A stretch of DNA of 64,000 bases from Linyphia triangularis (GCA_963978545.1 OZ021722.1:34303365-34367364); one strand, 5' to 3'; counted from the stretch's first letter, positions 1 to 14,100 are shown. Made by a program: numbers and translations. The notes: generated from the sequence alone by a model not told the origin.

Positions 1-102
1 TAGAAGATGCCATTCGTCTCAGAGGCAACAACTCGGAAAATGAAATTATACACGATGCAGATGTTGTGGAAGTTTATCTTAAAAAACACAAATACATAGA
101 AG
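1..102 (+). CDS. Partial exon of the membrane-protein gene
   Basis: The open frame begins with codon 3-5 and runs to 102, ending at a GTACGC donor. One base of a Glu codon is left over and is completed by the exon at 411. The encoded segment is acidic and then Lys-rich, just before the membrane helix. Confidence 0.65.
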
Positions 103-2315
103 GTACGCATAATGCAATGCTATATTTAATAACTTATATTCAGACTAATATAGATCTGTAACTGTTTTAATACACTGATTTATCAGTTTTTTTACTTAGT
201 TCTGAAATGCTCAATTATTAAAAATAAATTTAATTTAATGAAAACTTTTCCTACATTGCTTTGAATTACGTAAAGACATAATAATCATCAAATTTAATTA
301 CATATTTTTGTAATTCAAATAGCAATGTTAATTTAAAATTCACAAGCTCAATTGTTAATTATTTCGTTATTATTTTATATGAAATATTATTTATTTTTTT
401 TCATTTTCAGAAATTCTCATTCCAGCAGCGTGTGTGGTTGGTTTGGTATTTGGAAATGTAGCAATCATACTACTCATACAAAAAATAAGAAAGTGAGTAT
501 TTTCATTATTTGAAACAAGTTGGATTGTGACAGTAACTGCTGTCTCTAAAATTTTTTAACTACTCACGATTTTATTGAGGTACAACAGATTTAGAGATCA
601 AACATGTTTAATGAAAGAATTATCCCCATATTTAATGTGACGACATATAACAAACATCCTGTCAATTCGAAGCCTTTTCTGATAGCAATTTACGGTACTT
701 CCGGTCGTAACATTCCGCTGAATCTTCATATGCGAACTCGTAACTGCAATACCTTTCATTTGACAAATCACTCATACCTGTAACATTCGCAGTTCCATCT
801 AAAAACGTTGAGATCGGACGAATGGACGGGCCGAAGCAGCTCAAAAACCTAATCAAGGCGACAGCCATCATGTCTACTCACTATTAAAGGAGAGATTGTA
901 GAGTAACGGAGGGGCTCGATCCTGAGACCTCTGACATGCTAGGCGAGCATTTAGAGCGAGCATTCAATTTACTGACCGTAAATTCGGGACAAATTTTAGT
1001 CAAATAAGAAATCAATTGCAAATAATACAGTCAACGAGAGAAACGTTCGGAATTTCTTCTGAGTCATAACATCTAGATTGACTGGATTATATATATGGAA
1101 TTATTTAAAAATCGACGGCAAGATTTTCCCTCTCAACCATCTACTGGACGGTTCTCACTCCCCATGATAACTGTAAAAATTTTGATCACATTCGCATAAC
1201 CTAACTAAAGTAATACATTTTATTTTCAGAAATATACGAACTTCATTTTTCAAATAACTTCCACAACCTCTGCAATGCCGTGTTAAGCACAAAGTTCGTA
1301 TCTGCCTTTTTTGGTCAAACTATTATTGTTACCAGGTGGTTCTCTGTACTTAATTCTACTTAATGATAACGTTTAATGATCATATCTGCATGGGAAATAC
1401 GAAAAACGTTTGTACGTTCGTCAGTTAGCATCAACTTCATGAAGTCGTTAAACTTTAAACAACTTCTCATTTTGAACTCAATTGCAGATACCACTTTTCT
1501 TTTGTACCTAACACGGCAATATACCAAATGAGTTTAAAATGTCGAGTAGTTTTTAAACAAGTTTTTATCCATTTTTTTTACATAATTTTCCAGCTATGAT
1601 TTTAGAAAAAGGCAGAAGAATCAAAAGACCAATCATCATTACCAGAGCACGAAATCACTCTTATCTATTGTTTTGGTAACCTCAATCTCTAATGTACGCA
1701 GTTGTACTCTCTATCCAAATAGTTTCAGTTTTGTTCTGCTTCAAAGGATATATTGATAGTGGAGACTTTTCAGTTTTTATGTTTGTAGCCTGAAAAAATA
1801 AGGAGTACAGAATAGAAGTTTAAAATATCTCATGTTTTTATGTACATCACAATGTGCTTACCCATCCAAAACTTAAACGTCTTATAACGACGATTTAAAC
1901 AAAACTATTCCAATAGCTGTGTATTAAATAAATAATTTTTTAAGAAAAAATCCCCTTCGATATCATTAAAATAATATTTTCTTAAAATATAAGTTTCCTC
2001 TCATAACAAAAATGGAATTTAAATCTTTTACGTTAACTGATTATCTTCATCTTCCAGAAACAGAAAATCAAGTTCGCCCCACCCGAACGGAAGATCCACT
2101 TCTATACGCATGCCCTCTCTGACGAGAAGCCAAAAACCACAGACACTCCGAGTGCCCATTCCTGTACCAATAGAGTCCACTATACCACCTCCAGTACACC
2201 ATCCACCCCCAGTACCACCGATCAGGCAAGCGCCGATGGTACTCATGACAGATTTATGAAGTATATACGGTGTACCAGTGTTCTGCATAGTACAAGACAC
2301 CGACTTTTGACTTGA
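1..2315 (+). CDS. 3' end of a single-pass membrane protein gene (four exons, 5' end outside window)
   Basis: Four exons join in phase: 1-102 (partial), 411-492, 1594-1675 and 2058-2315, each bounded by AG/GT. Together they give 173 residues and a TGA at 2313-2315. Visible residues 1-34 are a charged stretch with a potential N-glycosylation site (Asn-Asn-Ser near residue 9). Residues 35-57 form one strongly hydrophobic helix starting ILIPAACVVGLVFG. It is followed by a basic stop-transfer segment rich in Lys, Arg and Gln, and then a roughly 85-residue tail with a Thr/Ser/Pro run in its middle. This fits a type I protein with a cytoplasmic tail of about 115 residues. I do not recognise the family, and the ectodomain that would identify it lies left of the window. 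It converges on the AGPAT5-like gene. The exon structure is well supported; the function is unknown. Confidence 0.72.
411..492 (+). CDS. Transmembrane-helix exon
   Basis: The acceptor is a T-rich tract ending TTTTCAG and the donor is GTGAGT. The 82 bases encode nearly the whole hydrophobic helix, with a Lys/Arg pair at its cytoplasmic end. Phases match both neighbouring exons. Confidence 0.72.
655..900. other. Coding-like block inside an intron, possibly a decayed gene fragment
   Basis: Within the intron between 492 and 1594 lies a block of more even base composition. On the plus strand a 47-codon frame ends with TAA at 883-885. It continues upstream in the same frame through two stops (roughly 664-741) with similar-looking residues. 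On the minus strand a 69-codon frame (662-871) also stays open and contains a good CAG/GTATGAGT donor. I cannot tell whether this is a pseudogene, a repeat fragment or a nested minus-strand exon. Confidence 0.3.
1277..1521. repeat. Imperfect inverted repeat, MITE-like
   Basis: The arm beginning TGCCGTGTTAAG at 1277 is mirrored near 1487-1521, ending TAACACGGCA, with about 35 bases of similarity per arm. No convincing target-site duplication was seen. It lies in the intron before the 1594 exon. Confidence 0.4.
1594..1675 (+). CDS. Basic juxtamembrane exon
   Basis: A T-rich tract and TTCCAG precede the exon and GTAACC follows it. It starts by completing an Asn codon and then gives 27 residues rich in Lys, Arg, Gln and His, as expected of a stop-transfer and cytoplasmic segment. 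Confidence 0.65.
2058..2315 (+). CDS. Last coding exon, Ser/Thr-rich tail
   Basis: The acceptor is CTTCCAG. The exon holds 85 codons and TGA in the phase handed on by the previous exon. It is clearly richer in C and G than its surroundings. The long minus-strand frame over the same bases (2028-2354) is a shadow of this composition. Confidence 0.68.
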   Translation, partial: KQKIKFAPPERKIHFYTHALSDEKPKTTDTPSAHSCTNRVHYTTSSTPSTPSTTDQASADGTHDRFMKYIRCTSVLHSTRHRLLT

Positions 2316-5300
2316 AACACTTCGTGGAATGGATTCAGTGAATCTGAAAAGCAAAATTTTCGTTTTATGAAGACAAAGGCCTTATAATGTAATAAGGTAT
2401 AGAGTTCGTAATTTAGCTATTTTTATATAATTGGGATTAACGGAATTTTTATAAATTGAGATGATTTTAATTTTAAAGGCAATATGGACAAATAAGATAT
2501 ACAGTTAGCTGTACCTAACACTGCCCAGTCTTTATATAATTGAGAAAAATTTGAATGTGTTCACATTGAAATGATTTCAATACAATGACTCACAGTTAGT
2601 ATTTGAACTGTACAAGTTTTGACATAATTAAGATGAATTTAACTTGTATAATTTAAGATGGTTTCAATTCAAGGGCCTTATACTATAATAAGGTGCATAG
2701 CTAACAACATGTGTTGCACCGATATTATGTTATAAATTACTGGATGTTCAGTGGCTAATTTGTTGAAGGATTCACTGAATCTTAGAACAGAGCTTTGATA
2801 TAAAACTGCATTTAAACAATGTGAGAAAATCTACAAGAAATTGTTTTATATCAATATTGAACAAATATATTTTCTGCATTATACTTTTAATTTGATACGT
2901 CGGTGAATCTTGTGCAGCAGGTTTTGTTGCATTCAACATAACTCCCTCAAAACGACCAAAACGAACTGTAAATTTGTTTTATTTAAAATCAAGTAAAAAC
3001 ACTTATAGAAACAAATCTCATTTATCTTAGTCTTACTTTTCCAAAATTAAAAATTTATTACTTATACAAATTTTTTTGAAGATTGAGCTGCCCAATTTTT
3101 TATATAAATATATTTCTATACCGGCAATTTCAGAAAATTGCACAATGACTGTTCACTCATACAAAAACGTTTAACAAGAAAATAGTTGATATATTTTTTA
3201 TAAAGCTAATCTTTCTGAAATCAACATTATTTTGGTTATTTATGGATGGCAACAAAAAAAAAAAAAAAAAAATCAATTGTATGCCACTTTTGTGAACTTT
3301 CAAAAAACGTTAAAGAAGATTTCGAATTTGGAGGAAATAATGAACGTTAGGCAATAGGCATTTTCTAAGACCTGCACTATTACTTATTATTTGGAAGAGT
3401 TTGTTTAGGAGGAAAGAGATAGGTTCCATCTTTACTTTGATAACAATATCTTATTTTGGTCACTCAATTGGCATGCAATGATTGCGTTTTTTCGTCCTTG
3501 TTCAAAGTGTAAAAAAATTAGGCCGATATTATGTACTTAAAGTTTATCTTTTGCTGTAGAGTAGAGTATATTTTATTTCTTTTCTAAACTTTGTAAAAAC
3601 TTTAGAAATGAAATAAAATATACTTTACATAATACACAATCTGACAGCAATAAACTAAGAGGAATAAAAAACGAATAGTTACAGCACCTCTGTATGTATA
3701 CTAACTACATAAATAGTGTATAATTTGTAATGGAAATTTTTGGAATTGTGACTCATTTTAGACCTATTTATAATAATATTATCTTTGATATAAAAAGTAA
3801 ACATTTTATTGTAATTATTTTTCATATTGTTTATATCCGAAAGAATTGAAGTTTTCTCAAAAATGTTTTACCGCTTTAACCTAACTACACAAATTAATTA
3901 TAACTTGACAACACATCAGGTTTTAAAACGACTAAAAAGCTAGTCAAAACTTTACAAAACTGTCCGGTGATTTATACTCGAAAAATGTGTTCAATGCCAT
4001 GGTAATATTTACGAATAATTTAATAGAGCATAAAATGCTCCACTTTTTCACTTTAAGATAATAAAATATAGCTAGTTCAATCGATGTTTTTATAACAAAA
4101 TCATTTCTTTTAGCATAAAAATAGACTCACTGAAAATTTTCTACTCTAAAACAACTGAGCGCTCCAAAAACATTTTAAAATTAATAAGTTTTTCTAATTT
4201 ATGCGATTTTCACAACAAATTTATGTATGACTTCTACTATAGAGAACATTTCTAAGTATTAAATGTGAATGCTTAATATTCCTAATGACGCAAGAAGTTG
4301 GAATTAAAACAAATTTAGCCATGTACAAAGAAGGAAGAGAAAAAAAACGTGTTCTCTAAACATTTTTTATAACAAATACCTATACAATATTTTAGAATTA
4401 AATTTCCAAAATATATTTAATAATAATTATTAGACTATGTAATACTTTTGTAGAACATCTTTGTAAGAGCACTCTTTTTCTAACCATGTGAATATTTTTA
4501 TAACTAATACAATGTTTAAATGAAATATAGTTTATTTATACTCTGGAAGCCAAGTAGTAAACTCAGAAATTAAGACAGTAAAGTAAACAGGAACTTTATT
4601 ATATTTTCATTCTACTTTGCACTTTACCCGAAAATGTGCAGCAGCCATTCAGCCAAAACTCTTTTTACATTTCCTCTATCTAAATTTTTCAAATAGTTAG
4701 CAAAATACTGAAGTTAATATGTCCTCAAACCATTTAATATAAAACGGTTTGTATATTGTCGCTTCAATAATAAAAAAATATCAACATAAGACATTTTTAG
4801 GAAAACCCGTCCAAGTCAAATTAAGTTTGATTTAATTGCAAATTTAGGCTTTTGTGACATTAGCTTGGCAGCAGTCATTATTCGTGGAACTTAAGGCTTT
4901 CATCTACAGAAATGTTAATTTTTATTAACAGCTATGAAATATGTTACCATTTTCTAGTCATGTTCATTTTCATTTGTAAAATAAAACATTAGGTTAAGGC
5001 AATCTTGAATGCAATCAACCATTGCATAAAACTCATTACAGACATTATACATATGTAGATTATACATGAAGAATTTCTTATTGCCTTGCCCCCCCCCCCC
5101 CCAAGTTCGAACGTATAACATTCATTTTTGTAAATTAAAATATTTTTGTACATGATTTTATAGATGTATATACTAAAATTATTATGTTTATAAAAATTAT
5201 TATCTTTTCGAATAATGAATATAAAATGTGTATGTAAATATGAATGTAAAGTATCCAGAGAGTAAAAACTGCATTTCACTTTTGGTAGGTATTTTTGCAC

Positions 5301-8300
5301 AATTAAGTGATATTAGAGTATTAATTTGCAAATTTAAAAATGGCTGAATCATTTGTACATATTTCATTTTATGGTATTATTTATTGAGATTATTTTTAAA
5401 TAAAATATAAAAAATATTTTGAGTGTCTTACTTTGTACACCATTGTTAAATAATGACAAGTAGAAACAGTACAACAAACATTATTACTTATGTGTATTAA
5501 TCTAAGTTAATATTTTTTATATTACTTTCTCTTCAACATTTAAAGTTTGCTCTTTCTTTAATCTAATAACAAAACAACCTAATAACAAAAAAAATCACGA
5601 TTATTTTGCATTCTTTTATTTTTTTCTTTATCACTAGGTTAAAAATAGTTTACATATCATATCTTCTATTCGATGGGAGAGATGAGGCAAAAATTATTGC
5701 AAATTGCATAAAGAATGTTCCACATTACTCTGACACAATACATTGGGCAAACCCTGAGTAAAATGAACACATTTCTGGGCAAATTGCAATATCTGTGGAA
5801 TCTCATGCACTTTAACAGCAAGATGCCCATTAATATATCACTGCAAACAATGTCTACATTTCTATGTATATAGATTATCTGTGCCTTATAATACAAATAA
5901 AACATCTTTCATCAACAACTTACATAAAAAATTATTTATAATTCACCTTGTACATTAATACATAAATAAAACTAATGCTATAAAAATTGTGTACTGATAA
6001 CAAGATAAAATTGTACAAATTTAACAAAAACTAAATGCATTCCACTGATTAGATATTTTAAACACTTATATGATTTTGTGTTGGTTCATTTAATTACGCT
6101 TCAAAAGTAATGTCGCCGATTAAAATCTTTCAAGAAATAATATCTGGACGTGACTATCAATGAAAGCGCAACAAATAAAATTGTATTATGAATGAATGTC
6201 ATGTGCTTTAAATATTATAACATGAAAGTAAATTCAAAAATAATACATGATTAGTAGATCCAAATACTAAAAAAAAAAAAAAAAAAAATTTTTTTTTAAT
6301 CACTGTTTTTCATTTTTTTCATTATGGCATATTCATATTAACCATTTTCAATCTTCAGCTCCACTTCAAGCATATACAGATAAAAAAGATAAACAATGTG
6401 AAAATATGAATAAAATCAAGTACTGGAGTGTACATAAAGCTAGGAAAAATTAAAATAATTATGTAATTCTATAAAGCTATTAATCTGTATTACTTTAATA
6501 CACTAAAAAAACATTTTCATTTTAGTAACACAATTAAAACAGCATTTAGCTTAAGTAACTTATCGACATACTACTTTGTGTTTGGGCATTTTACCTACTT
6601 TTGGCTGTTATATTTTTACCTACACAAATTAGCTTTCTAGAAACTGCTTGAGGCATCTTGAATTTAAATTAACCTACTAATAGAAATAAAAATTTAAAAA
6701 AATATGACTATTAAAAGCCTTATTTTTATGTATATACAGAAAGTACTATTCCTTGCTATTTTATTCTTAAAATTAAAGATAAATATATTTAAAAGCAAAA
6801 TCTTACTCTACCAGTCCAATAAATAAAAAATATGACAGCAATAAATTGGTTACAAGTCCAGAGAAAACTCGTTTTTATGCAGTTGACAAAGAATGCGATC
6901 TAATTACAGTCATCCAAGTGTTAATTGGAATCTCCCAAAAAAAATTCAAAGAATTTACCCAAAAGCTTATAACCCAAAACTCACTTTTCTGTTTTGATTT
7001 CCAATATATAATTTTATTTTAAGGATAAGTTCTTTTAATTTTAGGCATTTTTTAAAGTGTCAACAGTTATGAGCAAGAAATAACGGTTTATACACACATT
7101 TCTGCACCAACAATTAGAGTTTGCCCATTTTCGTGCAAGTTAACTTGATTTTAATACAATATGTCACAACTATAACTAACTTAGCCTTACATAAAAGGTT
7201 TCATCATTTCTTGTCCCAAATGCGAGACTTGAACAATCAATGTATATAATAAACAGTTTCATAGTGTATTTGTAAAAAAAAAAAAATATTAAATCGTTGT
7301 TTATTTATGAAAGGCAATCAGTTTCCTAGAAACAGAAATTATCTTAATCTTAAGGCATTGTCATGTAGCAGAACTACAGTTCAGAATGTGTTTTTGTTTA
7401 AAGTATAAAATATGAAACTTCCCTTTGCTCTTCACGTACAGAAACTTTAAAAATCTAGTGCAGAACATAGTTCCTTTTTAATTTCCATAAATCTTTATAA
7501 TTAATAACCTTCTTTTTAATAATTAATTATTCACATTTTGGTAAAATAACTAACATTTGGAATAGACAAAACAGCTTGTGTAATTTATAATTTTCATTAA
7601 TATTTAAGCTTAGTTAGGAAATTACTTTGGGAGGGTTAATGGTAAGCATATAGTGATAAGAAAAATGATGGAACCATGTTCCACTACCTTGTTACCTCTG
7701 GAAATACTCTTTTGATAAAAAAAAATCTAAATTCTAGTTGAAGTTATATATATTCGTTGATAATCTCAGACTAGTTTTATTTTACACTACACCACTGGTT
7801 ACTGGCATTGGTATGAAGAACAAATCATTTACTGGAAAATTCTTCCAAAAATTACGTATTGATTGAATAATATATGACATTGACATAAAAAGAACAAATT
7901 GAGCAGTAGGTTTCACAAATAACTAAAAAAATAGTTTGAACATGTAAAAACATTAAAAAATGAGACATCACTGTCTACCAAGAAAGATTGGCAGTAAATG
8001 TGACTGAGGATCATCAGCAATAAAGCAAAGAAAACTAAAATAATGAAACAATTTTACAATAAAGAATAAAATGATAGTTAATGACAAATATAAATAATGA
8101 ATGTTTTAAAATAAATAATTAAAATGAAATGCAAATTTTATACAACTTCAAGTAAAAATAGCAAACATAAAACGTAACTCTATAAATTAAGATAAGAACC
8201 CCTCAAACACAAATAGACAGCTTTATGTAAATAACTTTTTATTTGGGGGGGGGGGGATGCATCGAAAGGTATTTTGGTGTATTATTTTATCGAAAGTATA

Positions 8301-9168
8301 CAACTTCTGCAAGTATATGAAATAATTAATATAATAGAGAAAAATCACAACATATAATTGGATGTTGTCAAGCCAAATCCAACTATACCAAAAAATCAAT
8401 TTCAAACTTTTTGTCGCTTAAATGCCACCTGCATAAAGCTGTCTATGAATATACTTTATCAATGAAAATAGCTTAACAAACTGTTAGAGATTAAGGCAAA
8501 GTCAATTTAGTCTATTTGTTCCACAAGGCTTATGATGCATGTAATATACAAAATATTATAGAATCTTGAGCAAATTGTGAACACGAACAAGAAAATTTCA
8601 GCACTTGAATATTTAAAAAACATAAAAGATACTTATATAATAACTTTAAAAATACTTATTTTATTTCATCACAAAACTAATTGAGATTTAAAAAATTTAA
8701 ATAACATACAGTTAAAGTTTCAAAATTCATTGTTTGTGCAAAAGTAAAACACAATAAAGAAACTTTAAAAAAAAACCTATGGAACATGTACATTTTCCTC
8801 GTTATATCAAATTGCGGGAAACTTTTATACATATTCATGTGTTATACTTTTTCTCAATGTCAGACACTATCTTTTGTACTAATGAATTTAAGACATAAAT
8901 TCCCAACCAACTAGGAAATAAATTTCATATAAAAAAATTTTAATTGATAATATATATTTTCAATTGAATCTCAAAGGAATTGATTTGATATTTAGTTGAT
9001 CATGATAGAATAACTATACTTATAAAAGAAACAAGTTAATTAAAAATAGTCATTTAAAGATTCAACAAAACCATAAAACAATTATAAATTAAAATTGTGC
9101 AAATCACAACAGTAAAAGGCATAAGAAAAAGAATAGTAAAGTCCTAAGTAATGACAGAAAACATACTA
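2316..9168. other. AT-rich convergent 3' flank without recognisable genes
   Basis: This stretch lies between two tail-to-tail genes and must contain the plus-gene 3' UTR and perhaps part of the AGPAT5-like 3' UTR. The first clear plus-strand AATAAA after the stop is near 3612. There are homopolymers: A-runs near 3256, 6271 and 7275, a C-run near 5089 and a G-run near 8246. Frames here are short and of low-complexity composition. I see no exon with both good splice sites and a protein-like translation. Confidence 0.5.
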
Positions 9169-9330
9169 CAGTCAAACCCTGTTAACGTAAAGTTGATGGG
9201 GCAGCTGAAATTGAGTTAGCCGAATTTTATGTTAAATGAATAAATTACATTAAATTTTAAGTACAGAGAAAAGCTTTTACTTTAAGTGTGATTTCATGTT
9301 AAGCGATTTTGTGTTAATGGTGTTTGACTG
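9169..9330. mobile_element. Pogo/Tc1-mariner-type MITE, 162 bp
   Basis: The ends are CAGTCAAACCCTGTTAAC and, inverted, CAGTCAAACACCATTAAC (15 of 18 identical), each flanked by TA. The TA target and CAGT ends are typical of pogo/Tigger-type MITEs. It lies about 1.6 kb past the AGPAT5-like stop. Confidence 0.75.
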
Positions 9331-10955
9331 TATTGTAATTTAACAATATTATTGTTGTTTAACATTTTTCTTAAACTGTGAGCAGAATGATAGTTAAAAG
9401 AATATGGAACATTTTTGAGATGTTGATTAGTTTTTAATTGGGGTTAAATTCACTTGAAATTAACATACACAATAACTGAAGAAGTACTTAGAATAAGAAT
9501 TTTAACTAACTTTTGTATATCCAATATACATAAAATGTTTTATATCGATAAAAATTACCTTTCAAATTTGTAATTTTTATTGATATATTTTAATACAATT
9601 GAAGTTAAATTTTCTATTATAATTTGCTTTATTCTTACAGAAATTGCAAATGATATTCAGAAGTGAGCATGTTTATACACATATTATATTAAATAAAGTT
9701 AAAAGTCATTCTTGGTAAAAAACAAAAGAAAAAAAATCCTCGGATTGCAAAAAGCCGTGTTTTGGTAAACCATAAGAAATTTATATTTCAAACTGTTCTC
9801 TGATATAACTTTATAATCGTAATATTCATTCTAATTTGTATCAATCTAACACTATCATAATATGTGATGGAATTAAAGAAAAGAACTTATTCAGTCACTA
9901 TTTATCTCAAATATCTTCCCAGAACACGAATCATATTAATGTGTATTTAATTGTAGCTTTTATCACTAACTGAAATATATTAGTAGGTTTGCATCTAAAC
10001 TGCAGTCATAAAAGCACCAGAGATATACATCACTCATAACTTCCAACTTAAAAACAGCACTTACCAAGCTAACAGATTGCCAAAAAAAAAATTATTATGA
10101 CTTTAGCCTTTTTTATGTGCTGTAAGCATTTTGTATGAAAGGCATATGAAAATATATATTAATGTATAATAACTATACAAACATATTTTTATGATTGTGA
10201 AGCAAAAGACTAGAAGAAGAAGAGGGAAATGTAAAAGTTCCATTGTTAGAGATTTAAAAAAATATATGAGCTTCAAAATGTACACGAACATAAGACAACA
10301 ATAATTATAAATTAGGCATATTGAAAACACTGTTCAAACAAAATTTCCTACTTCTAGTACTGACAAGATTTACTTCAGATTATAAACTAATAGAAAATCT
10401 TTACTAATGTCAGATATTTTAATCTATTTTCAATAATATTCCACTTGTATAGCATTAAAGTTGGAGTACAGAGAAGCTCCAATTTAAGCCCTAATTGATT
10501 CTATCAGAAGCAAAGCTTAGAATTTTCTAAATTTTTTAACTATAATCTCCTAGATTTTAAAAATACATTTTAAAAACTTTCTCAAGAGCTTACATGAATA
10601 GGGTAGATAAGTAGATCAACTCAGTTGTTATTTTTCTACTTACACCTACATTAACTTCTTGAAATGCAACATACAATATAAATACTTAAAGAGTTTTCAA
10701 CTTATTCCATTAATAGCCATCTAGTAAATAACATTAAAACCCACTATACTTTTAGAACTAGAAATATTTATGCGATGAACTAAGTGATATTTCATTTAGC
10801 ACTCTAGCAGATCAACTTGTATATAACTGATTATATATCCGATTGTTAGGCCCGCTAAGACTAGAGATATTTAGGACTAGCAAGTTGATCCCTTTGCTTT
10901 TTACAAAAGAATCAGTAACAAACAGCAATTTCTTTATAGACTATGTTTCACTCGA
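9331..10955 (-). other. Probable 3' UTR / downstream region of the AGPAT5-like gene
   Basis: There is no open reading frame of note. Just past the stop (about 10809-10891) two 10-base arms, GATCAACTTG and CAAGTTGATC, face each other across about 63 bases and could pair in the transcript. The first clear minus-strand AATAAA-type signals lie more than 1 kb downstream, near 9587. The true poly(A) site cannot be placed by eye. Confidence 0.4.
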
Positions 10956-11187
10956 TCAACTGACCGATCGGATGCCCAACCAAAAGTAGCCGAAAACGCT
11001 TCCAAAAATCCAGGTCTTCCAGTACAGAGATCGTCCGTATGAGGTGAATACAAATGGGGCACTCAGTGTGGCCAAGAACAGGAAACAGCCAAGATTCTGA
11101 AGAAGCTTCGGGGGCGATTTGTATGCTTTTGAAAGTGAAAAGTAGTTGGACGGAGATACTTTGCCCCCATAGTAGTCTTCAAGAAGC
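10956..11187 (-). CDS. AGPAT5: AGPAT5-like exon 9 with stop
   Basis: The exon has 76 codons and a TGA at 10956-10958. It begins after CACAATAG and encodes LLEDYY, a Pro/Lys linker and two hydrophobic segments ending GYFWLGIRS, as in the C-terminal membrane region of AGPAT5. Confidence 0.93.
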
Positions 11188-14100
11188 CTATTGTGAAAAA
11201 GTAAGAGTTAAAATTTAACGACATATATGCTTGGGGAAGAAAACTGAAGAAAAATCATGTCACTATACCAATTTGGGTAGGTAATTTGGAAGTGAGAAAT
11301 GGTAGAAACTGTTAGGAAGTCTTTAAGAGAATGTCCTAGTAAGGATCATTCCCTATACTTGCTATGTTACAGTCTTCTAACCCAGTTCATTTAGAAATTA
11401 CCTTGTATAAAACTGTTACCTAGAAATTTGATGAGTAGGTACGAAAATGGTCTCTTAATAAAATGACAAATTAAATACTCGAAAATAATGTGTAATATAT
11501 TTAATTTTATATTTGAAATCCATATGTCAAATCCTATGCAGTGACGCTATCTGCAATAGTCTTTTTCTTTTTCTAACTTTCATTTATAATAGATACAGGG
11601 TTTCTGCCAAAATAAAATGTCAGAAATCCATGAATTTTCATGACTTTCCAAGACTGTAGCAAATAATTTTCCATGATTCAAAAAATCAAATTACAAAAAA
11701 AAATTATTAATTATAATAACCTAAATGAATTTTACTAACACGAATATAGTAAGTAAATCAATGTACAATAAAATGATTTTTATAAAGTTTTATTTTAAAT
11801 TAAGTAAGAAATCCTTGTTTCAGTAACTTCCAAATCAGAAGAAAAAGGGAAATATAATTTTCCATTCGTTGATTTTTCAGTGTTAAAAAAGCTAATCAAC
11901 GTTTAATAATAAAGAAATATTCGAAGAAAGAATAAGTCAATAATAATAATAAATTATATAATCAAAAATCAAATGTTTTGATATCAACAATGCAAAACAG
12001 AAGGAAGACAGAAAAAAAAAATTTAATGTAAGCACAAGCTTATCAAAACTGTTTATTTCAGTTCTCATAACATTAAATTTTGTTTCACCTGTAAGACCTT
12101 ACTCGTGTGATGTCACAAATTTGGAGTTCAGAAATGTTTTCATTGGCCGTGTTTTTTAACTATGACTTTTGCTTTCAATAAAACCGTAAATAAAAACATA
12201 GATGAATTTTCGATAAGCTGAATAGCAATCATGACGTCACAGTAACATGATTTTACTTAAAATGTTTAGAAATCCATGAAATTCACTGTATTTCCATGAC
12301 TTATGGCAATTTTTTTGCTCAAAATCATGACTTTCCATAATGTGGAAACCCTGGCCACTCTGTTCCAGGATTAAAAAATGTCCTTATAACTCTTTTTTTC
12401 ATACATATTTTTTTGTTTTGTTGAATACCCAGTTTTTATAAGTCTAAATAAAAAAGTACTTACTTGTCTTTACTTAAAAATATATTGTGCAGCCACATCT
12501 TGAAATCAGTTTCCTTGGATGGAATGCAGCACATGTCAATACGATTAATATGGATATATACTGCATCACAACAACCAGTAACAAATTCTGAAAAATGGCA
12601 AGTTTAGATGTAATAAAAAACATTAACATGCATGCATCTTAATAACAATAAAAATGAAAATTGAATCTGATAATCTGACCCAATTATACTAAAAAATGGT
12701 ACAAGATAGAAATCTTTTGATTTACTTAAAAATATACTCTCCAAATGATTATTTGAAGTTCATAATTTTATAAATCAACGTAGAAGAAATTTAAACTAAA
12801 ATAGGTCCCTTCAAACTAAGTTTTGCTAAAATGTTTTCAAATTTTTAAAGAAAATTTAATAAATTAAATTTATAGCACACACAAAATTTAATTTAAGATA
12901 AAAAAAAAATAGTAATAGAGTTTTTAAATAATCTTATTAATTTACTATCTAAAAGGGAATCATAGAAGACTTTTGTTATCAGATTTTATGAATAACATTA
13001 CTTTCCTTAATAATTAGTTTTTAGAATACTAGTGAGAACAAGTTTATTACTATAAATAATGTTAGCAATTTCAACTACTAACTAATCTTTACAATTGCAG
13101 ACCATTTTAAGTAAAAAGTATTTTGAAAACAGACTTGCAATTAAAGATTATATCATTGGCTAACCATGTAAATGTAATAACAGTTTGGTGTTTATTGGGA
13201 TAGCTGAAATTTTAACTCGGCCAGTTCCATATTTTACAAATATAATAATTAACTTTCTATACAAGTTTGAAAGAATCTCTTGCCACATATTTACAGAACA
13301 ATTATTCATCAAAGTATAAATATCAACAATTAAACACAGTTTTCTAAAAGTTATGTTAGTTTGATTGGCCACCATTATATCATGCATTTGCTTTATCCTA
13401 CAAATGTAAAAAAAAAATCACTTATCTAATAAAGAGTTATATGTGGTTTCATTTGACTAACACTCATAATAAATGCTCATTAGGGACAAAGTATCAGTAA
13501 ACCAATTTTAATCATCTCAAAAGCAAAAAATCCTGGCTATAAATAAATCAGTACCAAATAATTGATTTAAAAAAAGCTATATATATTTACATTTACTAAT
13601 ACTAAAATACAGTAGAGTCTTGATTATCGAGTTAATGTGGACCAAGACTAACTCGAAAAACAGAAAAAATTGGTTAAAGCCAAAATTGTACAAAAATAAA
13701 TCATGTCTGTTTAAATGTATATTTTAACAGATATAAATGATTTACAGATATACCACGTGTATTTTATAATTTTATGATATTTAAAGAGTTCTTTTACTAA
13801 AAAAAGCCCTTTATTATTTTACGTTATTTTAGCGTTTTTCTGCAGCCATGTCTTAAAGGATAACAGGCAGTGGCGAGGCGTGACTTTTCGTAGTGGTCAT
13901 CGGTAAATCTTTTCCTCTCCCCCCCCCCCCCCCCATTGCCCTGTTCTCAATCGTTACATGTATTAAGGATGAGGCACAAAACTTCTTGTTAAGCTAAAAC
14001 ACATTTTTCGAAATAAGCCCGGCTGACATTTTAAATTTCATTCACTTCAATATTTTGCATTTTGTGCTTTTTACTAGTAATCTTCCTTTTACTGATAACT

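Noticed and set aside
2028..2354. 108-codon minus-strand frame
   Set aside because: It is the shadow of the GC-richer plus-strand exon 2058-2315, which has splice sites and phase support.
11596..12353. hAT call for the intron 8 repeat
   Set aside because: The ends are hAT-like, but the 8 bases on either side do not match, so it is listed only as a possible MITE.
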